In this document: piece by piece, positions 26,007-32,686 of the stretch | Layout of the letters: each line of letters starts with the position of its first letter | How positions within the stretch are numbered: position 1 is the stretch's first letter | DNA from: an uncultured Clostridia bacterium | Lineage (GTDB): Bacteria > Bacillota_A > Clostridia > TANB77 > CAG-508 | Assembly (NCBI GenBank): GCA_947627825.1 | Contig: CANQXO010000001.1 | Span: 1 to 61,225, forward strand | Length of the DNA stretch: 61,225 nucleotides | Direction: 5' to 3' | Made by a program: the position numbers and the translations under genes | Notes under the pieces: generated by a model | What the model was told of the DNA's origin: nothing | Databases searched by the model: none | The model's input: only the letters and a program-made list of their open reading frames with translations

Positions 26007-26247
26007 CTAACCATCCTAGCTCCTTTACTTTTTTATTTATTGCTTGTATTTCTTTTTTATCTAATATTAAAAGATTTTTAAATAATAAATAACCATCAAT
26101 AATATTAAAATTTATTGTTTTATTAAAATGTTTTTTACCTAGTTGTTGTTCTTTTTCATAAGTAGTAAATATAATATCTCCATCTGTTGCCTTTATATCA
26201 TTTTTCTTATATCCTAATTCTTCAAACATTTTATCTGCTTTACTCAT
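25996..26247 (-). CDS. conserved early phage protein (83 aa)
   Basis: MSKADKMFEELGYKKNDIKA, then a beta core (GDIIFTTYEKEQQ...INFNIIDGYLLF) and a short helical end. Typical small early-region phage gene without known role. ATG overlaps the stop of a 38-aa membrane micro-gene (ATGA). Confidence 0.5.
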   Translation of the reverse strand: MSKADKMFEELGYKKNDIKATDGDIIFTTYEKEQQLGKKHFNKTINFNIIDGYLLFKNLLILDKKEIQAINKKVKELGWLDVK

Positions 26248-26360
26248 TTTTTACCTTCTTTCTTGAAAATGTTATATATAATAGCTAATATTAGACAACC
26301 TCCAAGAAATATTCCATATCCAAATACTATCGCTTTTATTATTATATTTACTATCTCCAT
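26244..26360 (-). CDS. single-span membrane micro-protein (38 aa)
   Basis: ATG 26360 after GGAG opens 38 codons: MEIVNIIIKAIVFGYGIFLG, then GCLILAIIYNIFKKEGKK. One clear transmembrane helix with a basic cytoplasmic end. TGA overlaps the ATG of the next gene. Function unknown; membrane micro-proteins in phage early operons can act in superinfection control. Confidence 0.55.
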   Translation of the reverse strand: MEIVNIIIKAIVFGYGIFLGGCLILAIIYNIFKKEGKK

Positions 26361-26418
26361 TTTCTTTGGCTCCTTTAATATTTTTATTATTTCTTATCAC
26401 CGATTTTATATTTTTTGA

Positions 26419-26622
26419 CTAATTATTAATGCTTATCCTTTCTTTTTCTCTGCCTAATTCTTCATATAAGAAACAACTTTTTACCTTTGTTTTTGTATCT
26501 TCATACAATATAAAATTGGGATATTTTTTTACCTCTACCATTTTTCTTCCAAAAAAAGTAGGAATTTTTATGTTGTTATTTTTTAACTTTTTTATTTTTT
26601 CTATTTCTTCTCTTGCTGACAT
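26419..26622 (-). CDS. small early phage protein (67 aa)
   Basis: MSAREEIEKIKKLKNNNIKI, then a short beta-rich part (VEVKKYPNFILYEDTKTKVK). GGAGG precedes ATG 26622, which overlaps the RusA stop (TAATG). Function unknown. Confidence 0.5.
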   Translation of the reverse strand: MSAREEIEKIKKLKNNNIKIPTFFGRKMVEVKKYPNFILYEDTKTKVKSCFLYEELGREKERISINN

Positions 26623-27023
26623 TATATTTCCTCCAATTCAACAGAAATTTTTTCTTCTTTTCCATATATTTTTAATACTATTAACGACACTACTTGTTTG
26701 TCATCTAAATAAGCTATTCCATTTAAACTGTCTAGGATTATTTTTGCAATATTATCACAATCAGGTTTGTGTGGATAATATGGATTCATGTATATATTTC
26801 TTTTTTGCTTTTCTGTGTAAGACTTTGGTATTGTAAAAGTTGCCGTTATTGTTGCTATAAGTGAACCTTCAAATGGTTTGAAGTTTTCAAACTCATTTAA
26901 AAAAGTCCATTTTACAAGTGTCTCATAGTTTGCTGTTCTTGCAGGAGTATGTACTCCATATCGACCTAGTCTAGGCCTACCTTTTCCCATCGGCTTTCCT
27001 AAAATTTCAAATTTTATTTTCAT
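26622..27023 (-). CDS. rusA: RusA-type Holliday junction resolvase
   Basis: 133 aa. GKPMGKGRPRLGRYGVHTPA at the N-terminus and KPDCDNIAKIILDSLNG in the middle carry the acidic metal-binding Asp set (D-x-D-N, D-x-L-N-G, LDDKQV) of RusA. Resolves branched replication or recombination intermediates before packaging. AGGAGG precedes the ATG. Confidence 0.9.
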   Translation of the reverse strand: MKIKFEILGKPMGKGRPRLGRYGVHTPARTANYETLVKWTFLNEFENFKPFEGSLIATITATFTIPKSYTEKQKRNIYMNPYYPHKPDCDNIAKIILDSLNGIAYLDDKQVVSLIVLKIYGKEEKISVELEEI

Positions 27024-27034
27024 AAAAATTCCTC

Positions 27035-27373
27035 CTAATGTGTAAAATGATTTTCATTATCTTGAATCATTTGTTCATCATTTATTTTATTTAAAACTTC
27101 TTTATAACACATGTTATGTAATGCTAGCTGCACATTCGACCTATTACATATCGTTAAAGGAATTGGAACTTTAACAACTCCACCTGTTTGCTGTTCCCAT
27201 TTATCAGTTATTTTTATTTCTTTACCACAATAATCACAGATATAATAATCATAATCTTTTATTTTTCTAGCTTTTTCCCATCTTGGAATAGCATCTTTAT
27301 TTTCTAATTTCATCTTCGTAAATTTAACTGGACTTTCTCTAATAGCCCAATTTTTTATTTTTTCTATAAACAT
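27035..27373 (-). CDS. zinc-binding early phage protein (112 aa)
   Basis: CDYCGKEI near the middle with further Cys/His (CNRSN, LHNMCYKE) suggests a zinc site. It lies between the replication protein and RusA. Function unknown. Confidence 0.5.
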   Translation of the reverse strand: MFIEKIKNWAIRESPVKFTKMKLENKDAIPRWEKARKIKDYDYYICDYCGKEIKITDKWEQQTGGVVKVPIPLTICNRSNVQLALHNMCYKEVLNKINDEQMIQDNENHFTH

Positions 27374-27376
27374 TTC

Positions 27377-28139
27377 TTAATCACCTCTTTTGCTTTCTTT
27401 GTTACTTAGTGAATTTTGTAAAGACTTAATAAAATAATTTGTAAAATGGTATACATTTTTAGTTATATCAACATATTTTGATGTTTTTAAAAATTTAAAA
27501 TCCATAACTTCTTTTGACAAGTTCTGTAAATAAATTGCATATGGACTAAAGTATAGCTCTTTAATAGCGTAATATTTAACTTTTATACCTAAAAGATTGT
27601 TTGTTGGAATAAGTAGTAATATTTCAGGTTCGTTTACATAAATTTCTAGTCTCTTTAAATTTAATATAATTCCATTTTTTTGCGATTCGCTGATATTTTC
27701 AAAAATTTCTTTTTTTTCTTCTTTATTATTTAAATAATTAAAAGTATAGTTTAGTATAGTAATAATGTGTTCATTTTGCTGTTCAGTTGCTTGTTCGGTT
27801 GCCTGTTCAACTGCTTGTTCGGTTGCTTGTTCATTTGCCTGTTCATATTGAATAGGCAACTCGTATTTTGCTAAAAATGATTGGTTGTTTCCTTTTAAAT
27901 ACTTTATATAGCCGCTTCTGCACTAACTCATTTCTCTTTCTTTGTAGACTTGCTAATGTTAATCCAGTTTTTGATATTAAAACATTATTTGAAACTTTGA
28001 TTTGTTTAATCCAATTTGCTTTGTAAAACATGTGCAAGATTGTTGAGTATAGCCATCTTGCTTCTGAAGAAATTGGATTATAATCTAAGTTAGAATAAAA
28101 ATTTTCTATCATTTTTACATATTTTTCTTCTGCATTCAA
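27377..28139 (-). CDS. DnaD-like phage replication protein, +1 frameshift at CGG codon 76
   Basis: Replisome organiser in the early operon. The first 75 codons form a winged-helix N-domain (NFYSNLDYNPISSEARWLYS, then KTGLTLASLQRKRNEL). At CGG the zero frame ends 23 codons later (98 aa). Skipping C gives QKGYIKYLKGNNQSFLAKYE and runs on through a linker of EQAT repeats (NEQATEQAVEQATEQATEQQ) into the C-terminal domain, stopping at 27377 for 253 aa, normal for this family. The span is 3n+1. The winged-helix-only product may also exist. Confidence 0.82.
27912..27914 (-). other. in-phase CGG codon, putative +1 recoding site (DnaD-like)
   Basis: Context AAG CGG CTA on the minus strand. Omitting C gives AAG GGC TAT (Lys-Gly-Tyr), the expected turn at the end of a winged helix. 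Confidence 0.7.
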
Positions 28140-28154
28140 GAAAGTGCTCCTTTC

Positions 28155-28195
28155 TTTACTTCTAAAACAATTTGTGCTATAATTACTTTAGAAGT
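28155..28195 (+). promoter_or_regulatory. rightward promoter candidate inside a dyad
   Basis: TTTACT (28155-28160), 17 bp, TATAAT (28178-28183) with TG at the extended -10 position, pointing against the early operon. A perfect 9-bp inverted repeat ACTTCTAAA (28158-28166)/TTTAGAAGT (28187-28195) brackets it. No rightward gene follows, so an antisense RNA over 28220-28603 or a chance match are both possible. Confidence 0.35.
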
Positions 28196-28219
28196 ATATT
28201 TATATATTACTTTTGGGAA

Positions 28220-28603
28220 CTAATCATCTATTGAACTGTGGATTAGTTCTCTTATTTTGTTTATCGTATTAACATCGCTGTTATAATTATTTTGTTGAAG
28301 TATCTCCTTAATAGCATTTAGCTTTTTATTTTTTACAAATTCTCTAAACCTACATTTTCTAATTTCATCGTCCTTATTTACTAATGCAATATTTAATTTT
28401 TTTATACGATTTTGCAATTCTTTTATTGTATTCTTTAATATTTTTTCTTTATTTTGTTTTGGCTTTGTTGAAACATAAAATAGGATACTCCCATATAATA
28501 ACAGCCAAAATGATTGACTAAAATTTATAGAGCCCTCTTTTACTAATAGAACTATATATATAAGATAAATTATGTTAATTAAACTAATTATAATTTTTTT
28601 CAT
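28220..28603 (-). CDS. membrane and coiled-coil early phage protein (127 aa)
   Basis: Two hydrophobic helices (about 4-21 and 31-47) are followed by a basic coiled coil (52-90) and a helical end. A predicted inner-membrane protein near the lysogeny switch, where superinfection-exclusion proteins are often found; that role is only positional. AGGAG precedes the ATG. Confidence 0.5.
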   Translation of the reverse strand: MKKIIISLINIIYLIYIVLLVKEGSINFSQSFWLLLYGSILFYVSTKPKQNKEKILKNTIKELQNRIKKLNIALVNKDDEIRKCRFREFVKNKKLNAIKEILQQNNYNSDVNTINKIRELIHSSIDD

Positions 28604-28617
28604 TTTATTCTCCTTTT

Positions 28618-28639
28618 TGCATAAATAAAAATTTATGCA
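28618..28639. promoter_or_regulatory. hairpin / dyad at the xis 3' end
   Basis: A perfect TGCATAAAT/ATTTATGCA inverted repeat with AAAA loop overlaps the stop codon of the Xis-like gene. Could be an mRNA stabiliser, weak terminator or operator. Confidence 0.45.
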
Positions 28640-28833
28640 TATATTTGCTGCATAATTTCAAAAGCTACATCAATATCTATTCTAATTGATTTTTTTCCTG
28701 TCTTAATAATTGCTTCTTTCATTTCAGGTTTTTTCAATATATTGTATGCCTGGGATTTGCTCAAACTATATTGATTTGCAAACTCTTTTGCGCTTACATA
28801 TTTCCTTCTACTTTTAGTTAAAATATTCGCCAT
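28633..28833 (-). CDS. xis: excisionase / HTH DNA-binding protein
   Basis: 66 aa with a winged-HTH of the MerR/Xis type: YVSAKEFANQYSLSKSQAYN, then a wing KTGKKSIRIDID. Size and location between the Cro-like gene and early operon match phage excisionases or directionality factors. AGGAGG precedes ATG 28833. Confidence 0.6.
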   Translation of the reverse strand: MANILTKSRRKYVSAKEFANQYSLSKSQAYNILKKPEMKEAIIKTGKKSIRIDIDVAFEIMQQIYA

Positions 28834-28860
28834 TTATACCTCCTTTCTACATTACATCAT

Positions 28861-28875
28861 TGTGTTAGGTTGCGA
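28861..28875. repeat. 15-bp inverted repeat, left copy (immunity module border)
   Basis: TGTGTTAGGTTGCGA, whose exact reverse complement lies at 30511-30525. The two copies bracket the Cro-like, repressor and exonuclease genes. Confidence 0.8.
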
Positions 28876-29100
28876 TTACTTTTTAATAAACTTATCAACT
28901 AATGTTCTTTTTCCTGCAAATGCATTTATATCTAAATTTAAAGCTTCCATAATTGTTGAATATTCTTCAACTGTTAATTTTCTTTTATCACTCAATAAAG
29001 AAGATAGCTGTGATGGTGTTAGATTTGTTTTTTTAGATAACCAAACTTGAGGAATATTATTTTCATTTAAATATTGCTTTATTAGATTTCCTATAGACAT
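28876..29100 (-). CDS. Cro-like XRE repressor
   Basis: A 74-aa HTH_XRE protein (PQVWLSKKTNLTPSQLSSLL is the HTH). Leftward from the switch and divergent from the cI-like gene, so it should be the Cro analogue that opens the early operon. AAAGGAGGTG precedes ATG 29100. Confidence 0.75.
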   Translation of the reverse strand: MSIGNLIKQYLNENNIPQVWLSKKTNLTPSQLSSLLSDKRKLTVEEYSTIMEALNLDINAFAGKRTLVDKFIKK

Positions 29101-29121
29101 TCAAATCACCTCCTTTACAAT

Positions 29122-29208
29122 TCAAATTTTCTTTGATTATTTTATATATTATTCCTATTTTTTTTGATTGTCAATACTTTTTTTTAAAATAATTCAAATT
29201 TTTTTTGA
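29122..29208. promoter_or_regulatory. repressor operators in the divergent switch
   Basis: Two 15-bp palindromes of form TCAAA-N5-TTTGA at 29122-29136 and 29194-29208, plus a related TTGA-N3-TCAA at 29164-29174 lying on the -35 of the leftward promoter. This is the expected operator set for the two XRE proteins. Confidence 0.7.
29146..29174 (-). promoter_or_regulatory. early leftward promoter
   Basis: TTGACA (29169-29174), 17 bp, TAATAT (29146-29151) on the minus strand. It drives the Cro-like gene, Xis and the replication operon, and overlaps an operator half-site. Confidence 0.8.
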
Positions 29209-29265
29209 TTTTTAATATTTACATTTAATATTTTTTATGTTATCCTTTTATAAAAGGAGGCATTT

Positions 29266-29589
29266 ATGAGTTTAGGTGAAAAAATTAGATTAGCAAGATT
29301 AGAGAAAAAAATGTTGCAGAAAGATCTAGCAAATTTTCTTACTGAAAATGGTTTTAAAACAACAAATGCTACTATTTCTAATTGGGAATTAAATATTAGT
29401 GAACCAGATATGGATACTTTAGATGCAATTTGTCAAATATTAAATAAGGATGCTAATTATTTTTTTGAAAAAAATAAAAGACAAGATTCAATAGATACTT
29501 CAGACTTAAATGATGAAGAAATTCTTGAATTATTGCACTATAAAGATTTTATAAAATCAAAAAGAAAGGTTGATAACAAAGATGCATAA
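29266..29589 (+). CDS. cI-like XRE lysogeny repressor
   Basis: 107 aa. N-terminal HTH_XRE (MSLGEKIRLARLEKKMLQKD, then TTNATISNWELN) and an acidic C-terminus without a LexA-type peptidase domain, so induction is not by classical RecA self-cleavage. AAAAGGAGG precedes the ATG. Overlaps the exonuclease gene. Confidence 0.8.
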   Translation: MSLGEKIRLARLEKKMLQKDLANFLTENGFKTTNATISNWELNISEPDMDTLDAICQILNKDANYFFEKNKRQDSIDTSDLNDEEILELLHYKDFIKSKRKVDNKDA

Positions 29590-30487
29590 TTTTATAACTG
29601 ATAATTTAACAGAAATTTGTTCTTTATGTGGTAATATTCATTTTCGTTTTTTTATGATTCGAAAAGAAAATGATTATATTTGTATAGGTTGTAAAAAAAT
29701 ATGCAATAAATATAATACTGATATTTTCGATTATTCTATACAAGAACTTAAAAAGTGCATAAAAGAGCAAAAAAGTGTGAAAGAAATAATTCAAGAAGAA
29801 CATCGAGAAAATTATATAAAAAATAGAGAAAAAGAATTTTTACTAACTTTGCAAGATATAAAATATATTAGTCCAAAAATATCTAAAAAATTTGTACCTA
29901 GACAATTTTTAAAAAACTTTCCTTATTATGATTTTTGTAGTATCAGAAAAAATACTCCTAACTCAACTTTAGAAAATTTTGTTGTTATAGATACAGAAAC
30001 GACTGGATTGCATCCTTCTTCTGATGAAATACTTGAAATATCAGCAATAAAATTTATTGATTCAAATCCTGTTGAATGCCTTTCTACGCTAGTTAGGCCA
30101 AAAACAAAAATTTCTGAACAAGTTACATCTATAAATCATATTACAAATGATTTAGTACAACATAGTCCAAATATAAACTGTATAATTGAAGATTTTTCAA
30201 ATTTTATTCATGGTTTTAATATAGTGGGATATAATTTAGATTTTGACTTGAAATTCTTATATGTTAATGGATTAAAATTATTTGATGAAAAGAGAAAGTT
30301 CTTTGATGTATTGGATATATGTAAAAAATATTTTGGAAAAAACACAATAGAAAATTTTAAACTTGATACTATCTGCGAAGTTTGTAACTTATATCGTCCT
30401 CAAGCTCATAGAGCCACAGAGGATGCATTAGCTACTGGTATATTGTTTAGAGACATAGGAAATAAAATAAAAATGAATAACTATTAA
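29582..30487 (+). CDS. zinc-finger plus DEDDh exonuclease in the lysogeny module
   Basis: 301 aa from ATG 29582, which overlaps the repressor stop (ATGCATAA). The N-terminal CSLCG...CIGCKKIC is a zinc finger. The C-terminal half is a DnaQ-type exonuclease: FVVIDTETTGLHPSSDEILE (D, E), NIVGYNLDFD (D), HRATEDALAT (H, D). Co-transcribed with the repressor in the slot where ImmA-type antirepressor proteases usually sit, so it is expressed in the lysogen. Superinfection defence or DNA processing is an inference. Confidence 0.75.
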   Translation: MHNFITDNLTEICSLCGNIHFRFFMIRKENDYICIGCKKICNKYNTDIFDYSIQELKKCIKEQKSVKEIIQEEHRENYIKNREKEFLLTLQDIKYISPKISKKFVPRQFLKNFPYYDFCSIRKNTPNSTLENFVVIDTETTGLHPSSDEILEISAIKFIDSNPVECLSTLVRPKTKISEQVTSINHITNDLVQHSPNINCIIEDFSNFIHGFNIVGYNLDFDLKFLYVNGLKLFDEKRKFFDVLDICKKYFGKNTIENFKLDTICEVCNLYRPQAHRATEDALATGILFRDIGNKIKMNNY

Positions 30488-30510
30488 AAAGGAAAATAAA
30501 TGTATTGAGC

Positions 30511-30525
30511 TCGCAACCTAACACA
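30511..30525. repeat. 15-bp inverted repeat, right copy
   Basis: TCGCAACCTAACACA, the reverse complement of 28861-28875, just after the exonuclease stop. Confidence 0.8.
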
Positions 30526-30544
30526 TTATATTTTCCTCGACAAG

Positions 30545-30602
30545 ACACTCGAAAGTGAATTGCATTTATATTATATATATAAATTCCTTCATTTTCAAGT
30601 GT
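30545..30602. terminator. imperfect hairpin upstream of integrase
   Basis: ACACTCGAAAGTGAA (30545-30559) can pair with TTCATTTTCAAGTGT (30588-30602) with two non-Watson-Crick positions. AT-rich loop; followed by TTTAAATAAAA. Possible weak terminator of the repressor operon or control element for int. Confidence 0.4.
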
Positions 30603-30639
30603 TTAAATAAAAAATATTTGATTATGGAGGATTTTTTAT

Positions 30640-31773
30640 ATGTTTACTTATACAGTTAGAAAAGATGGTAGATTGATGAAAAAAGTAGTTCATCAAGGCA
30701 AGCCATATTACCTTTACGCAAAAGATAAAGAAACATTAAAGAATAAATTTTTTGATTTACAATATAAACTTATGAATAATAGTGTTATTGATAATAAATC
30801 AATTACATTTAAACAATATGCAGAAAATTGGTTTAATATTAATTGTACTATAAAAGAATTTGCTACTCAAATTAGCATAAAAAATAGATTAAAACATATG
30901 TATGAATATATTGGTAATGTAAAATTAGCTAATTTAAAACCATATCACATTCAGGAGATGGTTACTTCCATGGTCAAGAACGGATATACAGATTTAACCA
31001 AGAGAACTTTAATGGATTGTAAAAGAATACTAAATGATGCCGTAATTAATGACATAATAGGAAAGAATGTCGCATTGGGAATTAAATCTCCTAAATATGC
31101 GAAAAATGAAAGAAGGCCACTTACAATTAACCAGGATAAAAAAGTTTTAGAATTAGCTTTAAAACATAAATATGGATTATTTATCTTAATTCTTAGATAT
31201 TGCGGAATAAGATGTGAAGAAGCTGTCGCATTAACTTTAGAAGATATTGATATAAAAAACAAAAAGATAATTATAAATAAAGCCGTATCTTTAGTTACAA
31301 ATCAGCCCCAAATAAAATCGACTAAAAATTTAAAGAATAGGATTATTCCTATCCCCAATTTTATAATTCCTTTACTAAATGATGCTATTAAACAAAATAA
31401 ATTAAATAATTGTAATTATCTTTTTCATAAAGAAACTAATCCTAAAGAAATGTTAACTAAACAAGCTCTTAAAGGACATTTAAAAACTTTTTTACATGAA
31501 TTAAATAAAAATGTTAAAAACGATGAAAATAAAATTCAATTTTCCTATCATCAATTAAGGCATTCATATTGTACTATGCTTTATTATGCAGGAATAAAAA
31601 TAAAAAAAGCACAAGAATTAATGGGCCATTCTTCAGCTAAAATGGTATATGATATTTATGCACATTTAGATGAAGAAAGAGAAAATGCAAATTATCTAAT
31701 AAATACTTATATAAATAGCACTATTATTAAAAAGAAGGTTGTCAAAAGAGTTGTCAAAAAACAAAAAAAGTAG
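30640..31773 (+). CDS. int: phage integrase, tyrosine recombinase
   Basis: 377 aa. N-terminal DNA-arm domain (1-60), SAM-like core-binding domain (about 62-150), catalytic domain with Arg in RYCGIRCEEAVALT, HQLRHSYC (H-x-x-R), LMGHSSAKM (H) and Tyr in VYDIYAHLD. The Lys/Val-rich C-terminus is encoded over two GTTGTCAAA repeats. Located 47 bp from attR, pointing at it. GGAGG precedes the ATG. Confidence 0.95.
   Translation: MFTYTVRKDGRLMKKVVHQGKPYYLYAKDKETLKNKFFDLQYKLMNNSVIDNKSITFKQYAENWFNINCTIKEFATQISIKNRLKHMYEYIGNVKLANLKPYHIQEMVTSMVKNGYTDLTKRTLMDCKRILNDAVINDIIGKNVALGIKSPKYAKNERRPLTINQDKKVLELALKHKYGLFILILRYCGIRCEEAVALTLEDIDIKNKKIIINKAVSLVTNQPQIKSTKNLKNRIIPIPNFIIPLLNDAIKQNKLNNCNYLFHKETNPKEMLTKQALKGHLKTFLHELNKNVKNDENKIQFSYHQLRHSYCTMLYYAGIKIKKAQELMGHSSAKMVYDIYAHLDEERENANYLINTYINSTIIKKKVVKRVVKKQKK
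31738..31758 (+). repeat. GTTGTCAAA repeats, candidate integrase arm sites (right)
   Basis: Two copies (31738-31746 and 31750-31758) inside the last codons of int; same sequence and orientation as the left-end copies. Confidence 0.55.
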
Positions 31774-31806
31774 CTTGTATATCCCTAAAACAAGCTACTT
31801 TTTATT
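31765..31806 (+). terminator. int terminator
   Basis: Stem AAAAAGTAGCTTG/CAAGCTACTTTTT (13 bp, 13-nt loop) starting within the int stop codon and followed by ATTTTTT. Prevents readthrough from the phage towards sigH. Confidence 0.85.
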
Positions 31807-31820
31807 TTTTATATACTTTT

Positions 31821-31863
31821 CTTACCAAGGCTGCACTCTATCGACTGAGCTACATAGGCATAT
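31821..31863. other. prophage attachment site attR (43-bp core)
   Basis: An exact copy of 83-125 that contains only the first 39 nt of tRNA-Thr; the T-arm and 3' end are missing, so this is not a tRNA gene. Next to it, CTAATCAATT/AATTGATTAG (31866-31899) forms a hairpin at the sigH 3' end. Confidence 0.93.
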
Positions 31864-31895
31864 ATCTAATCAATTAATAATATTATATGAATTGA

Positions 31896-32549
31896 TTAGG
31901 TTAAATTTTCAATCTTTTTTGCTGTTTTTTTGCGAATGCGTTGAATGGCATTATCAACAGATTTTACTGGAGAGTTTAAGCTTTCCGCAATTTGGACATA
32001 GCTTTTTCCTTCTATGTATTTATTAAGCACTTGTTTTTCAAAAGAACTTAATGATTCTTCTATAGTTTTTTCAATATGTTCTAAATATTCATTTTTTGTA
32101 ATTGTGTCTAGTGGGTCTTCAACAGTATGAACTTCTAAAACATCAATTAATGGATTTTCCATTTCTCCATCTTCATTTTCAAATGTTGGATTATTAAGTG
32201 ATATGTAAGAGTTAAGAGGCATATGTTTTTGTCTGTTTGAGCCTTTAATTGCAGTTATTATCTGTCTTTCAATACACATATTAGCAAAACTCTTAAATGA
32301 ATTATCTTTTTTGCTGTCAAAGCTTTTAACCGCTTTAAACAATCCGATTAATCCTTCTTGAACAATATCTTCTTTTTCTGCACCGTTTATATAGTATTTG
32401 CTTACTTTCATATTGACGGTTTCCTTATATCGCTCAATTAAAAAATCTAATGCGGATTTGTCTTTATTTTTAGCAAGGTTGATTAATTCTTCGTCTGTCA
32501 TTTTTTCATAATTAATGCCTTTTGAAAAAAATACATTGTTGTTCGCCAT
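31896..32549 (-). CDS. sigH: RNA polymerase sigma factor SigH (stage 0 / transition phase)
   Basis: 217 aa from ATG 32549. Region 2 (EDIVQEGLIGLFKAVKSFDS) and region 4 (IAESLNSPVKSVDNAIQRIR) are complete, and MPLNSYISLNNP is typical of SigH. A longer reading from 32615 would run through the promoter region and is rejected. In many Bacillota sigH precedes rpmG-secE-nusG or tRNAs; here the downstream tRNA-Thr has been moved 32 kb away by the prophage. Confidence 0.88.
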   Translation of the reverse strand: MANNNVFFSKGINYEKMTDEELINLAKNKDKSALDFLIERYKETVNMKVSKYYINGAEKEDIVQEGLIGLFKAVKSFDSKKDNSFKSFANMCIERQIITAIKGSNRQKHMPLNSYISLNNPTFENEDGEMENPLIDVLEVHTVEDPLDTITKNEYLEHIEKTIEESLSSFEKQVLNKYIEGKSYVQIAESLNSPVKSVDNAIQRIRKKTAKKIENLT

Positions 32550-32622
32550 ATTCCTATAATGCTCTCCTCTGTTAGTTTTCAAAACTATTATATTTTTAAA
32601 ATACCGGAATGTCAAGATTTTA

Positions 32623-32651
32623 TTGATATTTTGTTTAAAATATATTATAAT
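32623..32651 (+). promoter_or_regulatory. rqcH promoter
   Basis: TTGATA (32623-32628), 17 bp, TATAAT (32646-32651), 35 bp before the rqcH ATG. Divergent from sigH. Confidence 0.85.
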
Positions 32652-32686
32652 ATTTGTGTAAAATACATGATTGAAAGGATGTCGAA

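Larger units (their letters stand above)
83..31863. mobile_element. complete siphovirus-type prophage integrated in tRNA-Thr
   Basis: The 43-bp direct repeats bound a full phage gene set: tyrosine integrase next to attR, lysogeny switch, replication, packaging, HK97-type head, long tail with a 1147-aa tape measure, and holin/endolysin next to attL. Almost all genes are leftward; only the repressor, exonuclease and integrase run rightward. No structural gene looks deleted. Three genes that appear frameshifted (endolysin, HNH, DnaD-like) share the CGG pattern described in the findings and are probably functional, so I do not call this a decayed prophage. Confidence 0.95.

Noticed and set aside
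27770..27860. CRISPR-like repeat array
   Set aside because: The repeats encode EQAT units in frame inside a coding region, with no unique spacers of constant length.
27377..28139. Two separate genes in the DnaD-like locus
   Set aside because: The downstream ORF has no start of its own with a ribosome site, and skipping one C joins the two into a normal-length protein.
31821..31863. Second tRNA-Thr gene near attR
   Set aside because: Only nucleotides 1-39 are present; T-arm, variable loop and 3' acceptor strand are missing.
32550..32615. 22-residue N-terminal extension of SigH
   Set aside because: It would cover promoter-like DNA, has no ribosome site, and the family starts near the internal ATG.
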